Part shown: positions 4,323-7,854 of the stretch, in pieces
How the letters are laid out: every line of letters starts with the position of its first letter
Position numbering within the stretch: the stretch's first letter is position 1
Assembly (NCBI GenBank): GCA_016935715.1
Contig: JAFGQJ010000252.1
Location: 1 to 7,854 of the forward strand
From: Spirochaetales bacterium
GTDB taxonomy: Bacteria > Spirochaetota > Spirochaetia > SZUA-6 > DRHE01
Length of the DNA: 7,854 nucleotides
Direction: 5' to 3'
Notes under the pieces: model-generated
Databases searched by the model: none
Told to the model about the DNA's origin: nothing
The model's input: the letters and a program-made list of their open reading frames with translations, nothing else
Program-made: the position numbers and the translations under genes

Positions 4323-6289
4323 AGACAGCGATGCGCCGGGTGCCGTTCCTGCTGCTGATCGTGGCGCTGGCCGCTTGCCAAATGACGGACCAGGGCGGGG
4401 ATGAGCCGGAGATCGGCATCACGAAGGACGGAGCGGAGGTGCCGAACTGGGCTTCGGGCATCGATATTGCCGGCGCGGAGACCGGATCATTCAGCGACAC
4501 GGTATTCACCATCGAGAATCACGGTGCGGGAGCTCTCTACCTGACCGGCACCCCGACAGTAGAGCTGCTGGGCTACCACGCCCACCTGTTCACCGTCGTG
4601 GAGCCCTTTCCCGCGGCTCAGATACCGGCGGGAAGCTCCACCACCTTCACCGTGCGCTTCATGCCGACCCCGGATAGCGGTTCCGGCACACGCTTTGCCA
4701 GCCTCGGTATCCGCAACACCGACCTGGACGAGGGCGAGTACCAGTTCGAGATCACAGCCGTGGCGGGCAAGGCTCCGGAAATGGAGGTCAAACAGGGCTC
4801 CACCCTGATTCCCAACGGCAGCGGCAGCTGCAGCTTTTCGACAACGGTGGTGGGGCTGGACAGCGACATCGTGTTCACCATCCAGAACCTGGGCACCGAT
4901 ACGCTGAACCTGACCGGCAGCCCGGATGCGGTGGCCTTCACCGGTGCGGACGCTGCGCAGTTCACCCTGCAGGTGCCGCCCCCCGCCTCGATCCAGGCGG
5001 GGAACAGTGCCACCTTCACCGTGCGCTTTTCCCCCCAAGAGGGGGGCATCAAGAACGCGACCGCTACGATCGCCAATGACGACGCCGACGAGGATCCCTA
5101 CGATTTTGCGATCTCGGGATTGGGCAGGGAAGCGGGCTCACTGGACCCTGCCTTCGGCACCGGGGGAATCGTCAAGACGGATCTGGGAGGGACGGAGAGC
5201 TGCGTGGCAATCGCCGTACAGACTGACGGCAAGATCCTGGCCGCTGGTTCGCACAGCACCGGCTTGGACCAACGCATGGTACTGGCCCGATACGACGCGT
5301 CGGGCAACCTGGATCCGGGCTTCGGCAGCGGAGGCGTGGTCATGGACACCGACGGCTGGCCCACCTGCATGCTTCTGCTCCCCGATGGCAGGATCCTGGT
5401 GGGTGGTTACTTCAACAACGGGACGGACAACGACTTCAGGATCGCCCGCTATACCACTACCGGAGCCCTGGACGCGAGCTTCGGCAGCAGCGGGGTGGTC
5501 ACGACGCCGGTCGGCAGCAGCGGCGACTACTGCAGCGCCATGGCGCTTCAACCAGACGGCAAGATCATCGCAGCCGGCTATGCCTGGGCGATCTACAAGA
5601 GGGATTTCGTCCTGGTGCGCTACGACCCGGACGGCTCCCTGGACAGCGGCTTTGGAAACGGAGGGATCGCAGCAACGGACATGGGAGGCGAGGAGTTCGG
5701 CCGGGCAGTGGCCGTGCATCCGGGCGGCGGGATTCTGCTGGCCGGTGAAAAGAACATGGACTTCATCATCCTGCGCTACACGGACAACGGCTCCCTGGAC
5801 CCGGGGTTCGGGTCCGGCGGCGTGGTGACCACGGACTTCCGGGGCGGCAGCGACGGAGCACGGTCGATCTGTCTGCAACTCGACGGGCGCTTCATCGTGT
5901 CCGGTTATGCGAGCGGTGATTTCGCCCTGGCCCGCTACCTTGCAAGTGGATCCCTGGACGCCTCCTTCGGCAGCTACGGAAAGGTGACCACGGATTTCGG
6001 CGCAAACAAGGCGGACAGCGCTGCGGCCGCGGCCCTGCAGGCGGACGGAAAGATCCTGGCGGCCGGCGGCACCGAACCCAGCGGCGGCTTCTACGACGCG
6101 TTCGCCCTGGCCCGCTACAGCTCAGCCGGAGTCCCGGATGCCGAGTTCGGCTACCTCGGCAGGATAACGACCGACCTGGACAGCCATATAGACACCCCGA
6201 TCCAGGCCCTGGCCATCCAGGCCGACGGCAGGATCTTGGCCGGCGGCAGATCCGGCAACGACATGGCCGTGGTGCGCTACCGGCCCTGA
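4319..6289 (+). CDS. Gene D: lipoprotein with two choice-of-anchor D domains and seven delta-60 repeats
   Basis: This gene encodes 656 residues. The signal peptide has a hydrophobic core FLLLIVALAAC with a textbook lipobox LAAC; Cys20 is the lipidated residue. GGAGG at 4306-4310 lies 8 nt before the ATG; Met5 is a possible alternative start. Two choice-of-anchor D Ig-like domains follow, about 31-150 and 153-271. The second is clearer (MEVKQGSTLIPNG, FTIQNLGTDTLNLTGSP, FTVRFSPQEGG). Residues 275-656 contain seven delta-60 repeats (TIGR02608, also Pfam DUF5122 beta-propeller), beginning at 275, 331, 384, 441, 493, 546 and 606. Each follows LD..FG.GG.V.T, then A..LQ.DGKIL.AG, then .LARY...G. 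The array ends at the stop codon with VVRYRP. Seven repeats fit one closed propeller. The delta-60 family has no established biochemical function; a surface-exposed, non-enzymatic role is inferred. Confidence 0.93.
   Translation: MKTAMRRVPFLLLIVALAACQMTDQGGDEPEIGITKDGAEVPNWASGIDIAGAETGSFSDTVFTIENHGAGALYLTGTPTVELLGYHAHLFTVVEPFPAAQIPAGSSTTFTVRFMPTPDSGSGTRFASLGIRNTDLDEGEYQFEITAVAGKAPEMEVKQGSTLIPNGSGSCSFSTTVVGLDSDIVFTIQNLGTDTLNLTGSPDAVAFTGADAAQFTLQVPPPASIQAGNSATFTVRFSPQEGGIKNATATIANDDADEDPYDFAISGLGREAGSLDPAFGTGGIVKTDLGGTESCVAIAVQTDGKILAAGSHSTGLDQRMVLARYDASGNLDPGFGSGGVVMDTDGWPTCMLLLPDGRILVGGYFNNGTDNDFRIARYTTTGALDASFGSSGVVTTPVGSSGDYCSAMALQPDGKIIAAGYAWAIYKRDFVLVRYDPDGSLDSGFGNGGIAATDMGGEEFGRAVAVHPGGGILLAGEKNMDFIILRYTDNGSLDPGFGSGGVVTTDFRGGSDGARSICLQLDGRFIVSGYASGDFALARYLASGSLDASFGSYGKVTTDFGANKADSAAAAALQADGKILAAGGTEPSGGFYDAFALARYSSAGVPDAEFGYLGRITTDLDSHIDTPIQALAIQADGRILAGGRSGNDMAVVRYRP
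5031..5046 (+). repeat. In-frame C6-AAGA-G6 inverted repeat within gene D
   Basis: CCCCCC (5031-5036), AAGA, GGGGGG (5041-5046) is a perfect 6-bp GC stem with a 4-nt loop, preceded by TTTT. It codes for part of the second choice-of-anchor D domain (FSPQEGGI). The two adjacent homopolymers could slip during replication, and a one-base change would truncate the protein before its propeller. Six-base tracts are short for true phase variation. Confidence 0.5.
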
Positions 6290-6388
6290 AAGACGAAGCG
6301 GGGGGAACGAGAGCCGGCTGCGGGGTGCCGGAAGGGCAAGGGGTGACCGCGGTGCGCTCCAGTCGTCGGTCGAGCGGAGGAATTGATC

Positions 6389-7854
6389 ATGAGGAAAGGA
6401 AGAACAGACAGGCCAATCTCAGCTGAGATGTTGCTGGGAATCCTGGCGGGCGTGGTCCTGATCCCGCTCCTCCTGGCCGCCTGCAGCCTCTCCGGACCGC
6501 AGGAGCCTTCGGCGAACGCCGATCTCCAGGATCTGGGGATCAGCTCCGGCACCCTGGTTCCGGCCTTCGCCCCAGGGGCCACCGCCTACACCGTCGGTGT
6601 CGCGGATGACGTGGAGAGCGTGACGGTCACGGCCGCCAAAGCCTCGCCCCGGGCCAGGATCGAGGTCCAGGCGAACGGCTCCGGCTGGGAGGAGATCATG
6701 TCGGGCAGCCCCTGCTCGCCCTTGAGCATGGATCCGGGAATGAACACGGTCGAGGTCCGCGTCACCGCCGAAGATACAGTGACCTCCAAGGTCTACACGA
6801 TCGAGGTCTATCGCCTGAGCGCCGAGGCACTGCTGGATTCCCTAGCCATCAGCGCCGGGACGCTCGATCCGGCCTTCGAATCGCAGACGGTGAGCTACGG
6901 ATCGAGCGTTGCCAATGCGGCAGACACCACCACCGTGACCGCCGTCGCGACGGATTACAGGAGCACCCTGCAGGTTCAGGTGAACGGCGGAGGCTGGCAG
7001 TCCTTCGACTCGGGCAGCCCCTCCCCGGTGCTGTCCCTGATCGAAGGGGACAACCTGATCGAGATCAAGGTGACTGCGGAGGACGGAGTCACCTCCAGTC
7101 TCTACACGATCACTGTACATCGGATCAGCGCGAACGCGGAGCTGAGTGCCCTGGCGATCAGCGCCGGCACGCTCGATCCGGTGTTCGACGCCTCTACAAC
7201 CTCGTATTCGGCCACGGTCGACAGCGGGGTGGGCTTCCTCAAGGTCACGACGAGTCCGGCGGATGCGGCGGCGGCGATCCACGTCCAGGCGAACGGCGGC
7301 GTGTGGCAGCTCTGCGCTCCAGGTGTCGCCTCCTCCTCGCTCTGGCTGGACGTGGGGGACAACACCGTGAGCGTGAGGGTGACCGCAGAGGACGGCATCA
7401 CCCGAAAAACCTACACGATCGCGGTTCGGCGGTTGAGCGGGAACGCGCAGCTGGCATCCCTCATGGTGAGCCCGGGCACGCTCGTTCCAGCTTTCAGCTC
7501 TGCGACTGCGGTGTACGCGAGCACCGTGACGGGGGTTGACGGCTCCATGACGGTCACGGCCGCTGTCGCCGATGCACTGCCCAGCCTGGAGGCACGGATG
7601 AATGCGGAGGGATGGCAGGCTCTGAGTTCGGGCAGCCCGTCCCCGGCTCTTCCTCTGGTTTTGGGGTCCAACACGCTGGAGGTGAGGGTGACAGCCGAAG
7701 ACCCGGCGGTCACGCAGGTCTACACCGTTTCGGTTGCCCGCAGATGCCCCGGAGCGCTGGACGTGGAGTTCGCCATGCTGGGCGGGGGAATCACGGCCCG
7801 CGCCCTTGCCCTGCAGGCGGACGGCAAGGTCCTGGTGGGAGGCAGCAGCTACAA
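6389..7854 (+). CDS. Gene E: lipoprotein with four cadherin-like beta-sandwich domains and a delta-60 array, partial
   Basis: The ATG at 6389 follows GGAGG (6376-6380) by 8 nt. The frame is open to the window end, giving 488 visible residues. The signal peptide ends LLLAAC, so Cys32 follows a textbook lipobox. Four tandem domains of about 103 residues start near 43, 145, 249 and 352. Each follows NA.L..L.IS.GTL.PAF, then Y...V, VTVTA, VQ.NGG.W, SGS.SP.L.L..G.N.IEV.VTAEDG and YTI.V.R. This matches the cadherin-like beta-sandwich family (Cadherin-like_b, PF12733), common in bacterial surface proteins. At residue 457 a delta-60 repeat begins (LDVEF, then ARALALQADGKVLVGGSSY), like those of gene D, and is cut by the window edge. 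The gene follows D by 99 bp with no clear terminator, so it probably belongs to the same transcript. Ligand and function are unknown. Confidence 0.92.
   Translation, partial: MRKGRTDRPISAEMLLGILAGVVLIPLLLAACSLSGPQEPSANADLQDLGISSGTLVPAFAPGATAYTVGVADDVESVTVTAAKASPRARIEVQANGSGWEEIMSGSPCSPLSMDPGMNTVEVRVTAEDTVTSKVYTIEVYRLSAEALLDSLAISAGTLDPAFESQTVSYGSSVANAADTTTVTAVATDYRSTLQVQVNGGGWQSFDSGSPSPVLSLIEGDNLIEIKVTAEDGVTSSLYTITVHRISANAELSALAISAGTLDPVFDASTTSYSATVDSGVGFLKVTTSPADAAAAIHVQANGGVWQLCAPGVASSSLWLDVGDNTVSVRVTAEDGITRKTYTIAVRRLSGNAQLASLMVSPGTLVPAFSSATAVYASTVTGVDGSMTVTAAVADALPSLEARMNAEGWQALSSGSPSPALPLVLGSNTLEVRVTAEDPAVTQVYTVSVARRCPGALDVEFAMLGGGITARALALQADGKVLVGGSSY

Noticed and set aside
6290..6388. 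Short hairpins in the D-E gap (CCGGC/GCCGG and CGCTC/GAGCG) as a terminator
   Set aside because: Five-base stems without a T-tract are expected by chance in GC-rich DNA and do not resemble an intrinsic terminator.

Overview
The window is GC-rich and comes from a diderm (Gram-negative-type) bacterium. It carries five predicted outer-membrane or surface lipoproteins and no housekeeping genes, RNA genes, mobile elements or CRISPR arrays. Every gene opens with a lipoprotein signal peptide followed by extracytoplasmic repeat domains: FN3, choice-of-anchor D, cadherin-like beta-sandwich, SbsA-type Ig, FG-GAP and delta-60. This mix is familiar from free-living spirochaetes and from deltaproteobacteria (myxobacteria, Geobacter-like). 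I cannot settle the phylum from the sequence.

Layout. Gene A is partial, runs leftward from 302 and leaves the window at base 1. A 746-bp divergent intergenic region (303-1048) follows. Four genes then run rightward: B (1049-2521), C (2611-4233), D (4319-6289) and E (6389 to beyond the window end). The gaps between them are 89, 85 and 99 bp, each start has a GGAGG-like Shine-Dalgarno, and no convincing terminator lies between them. B-E are therefore probably one operon.

Shared plan. B, C and D each consist of a lipobox cysteine, one or two Ig/FN3-like stalk domains, and a C-terminal array of seven repeats. B and C use FG-GAP_2-type repeats and D uses delta-60 repeats. Seven copies of about 50-57 residues is what a closed seven-bladed beta-propeller needs. 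E has four cadherin-like domains and then starts a delta-60 array that the window cuts off. A has an Ig-like domain and is cut off as well. The locus looks like a set of lipid-anchored stalk-plus-propeller proteins that share a plan but swap modules.

Regulation is the least expected part. The divergent region holds two exact matches to the sigma-54 (RpoN) core YTGGCACG-N4-TTGCW. One is 61 nt upstream of gene A on the minus strand and the other 68 nt upstream of gene B on the plus strand (distances from the predicted +1). Both have correct GG-N10-GC spacing and orientation. Dyad-symmetric sequences between them, above all a paired dyad at 699-735, are candidate sites for a sigma-54 activator. 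I infer that the whole lipoprotein set is under activator-dependent RpoN control.
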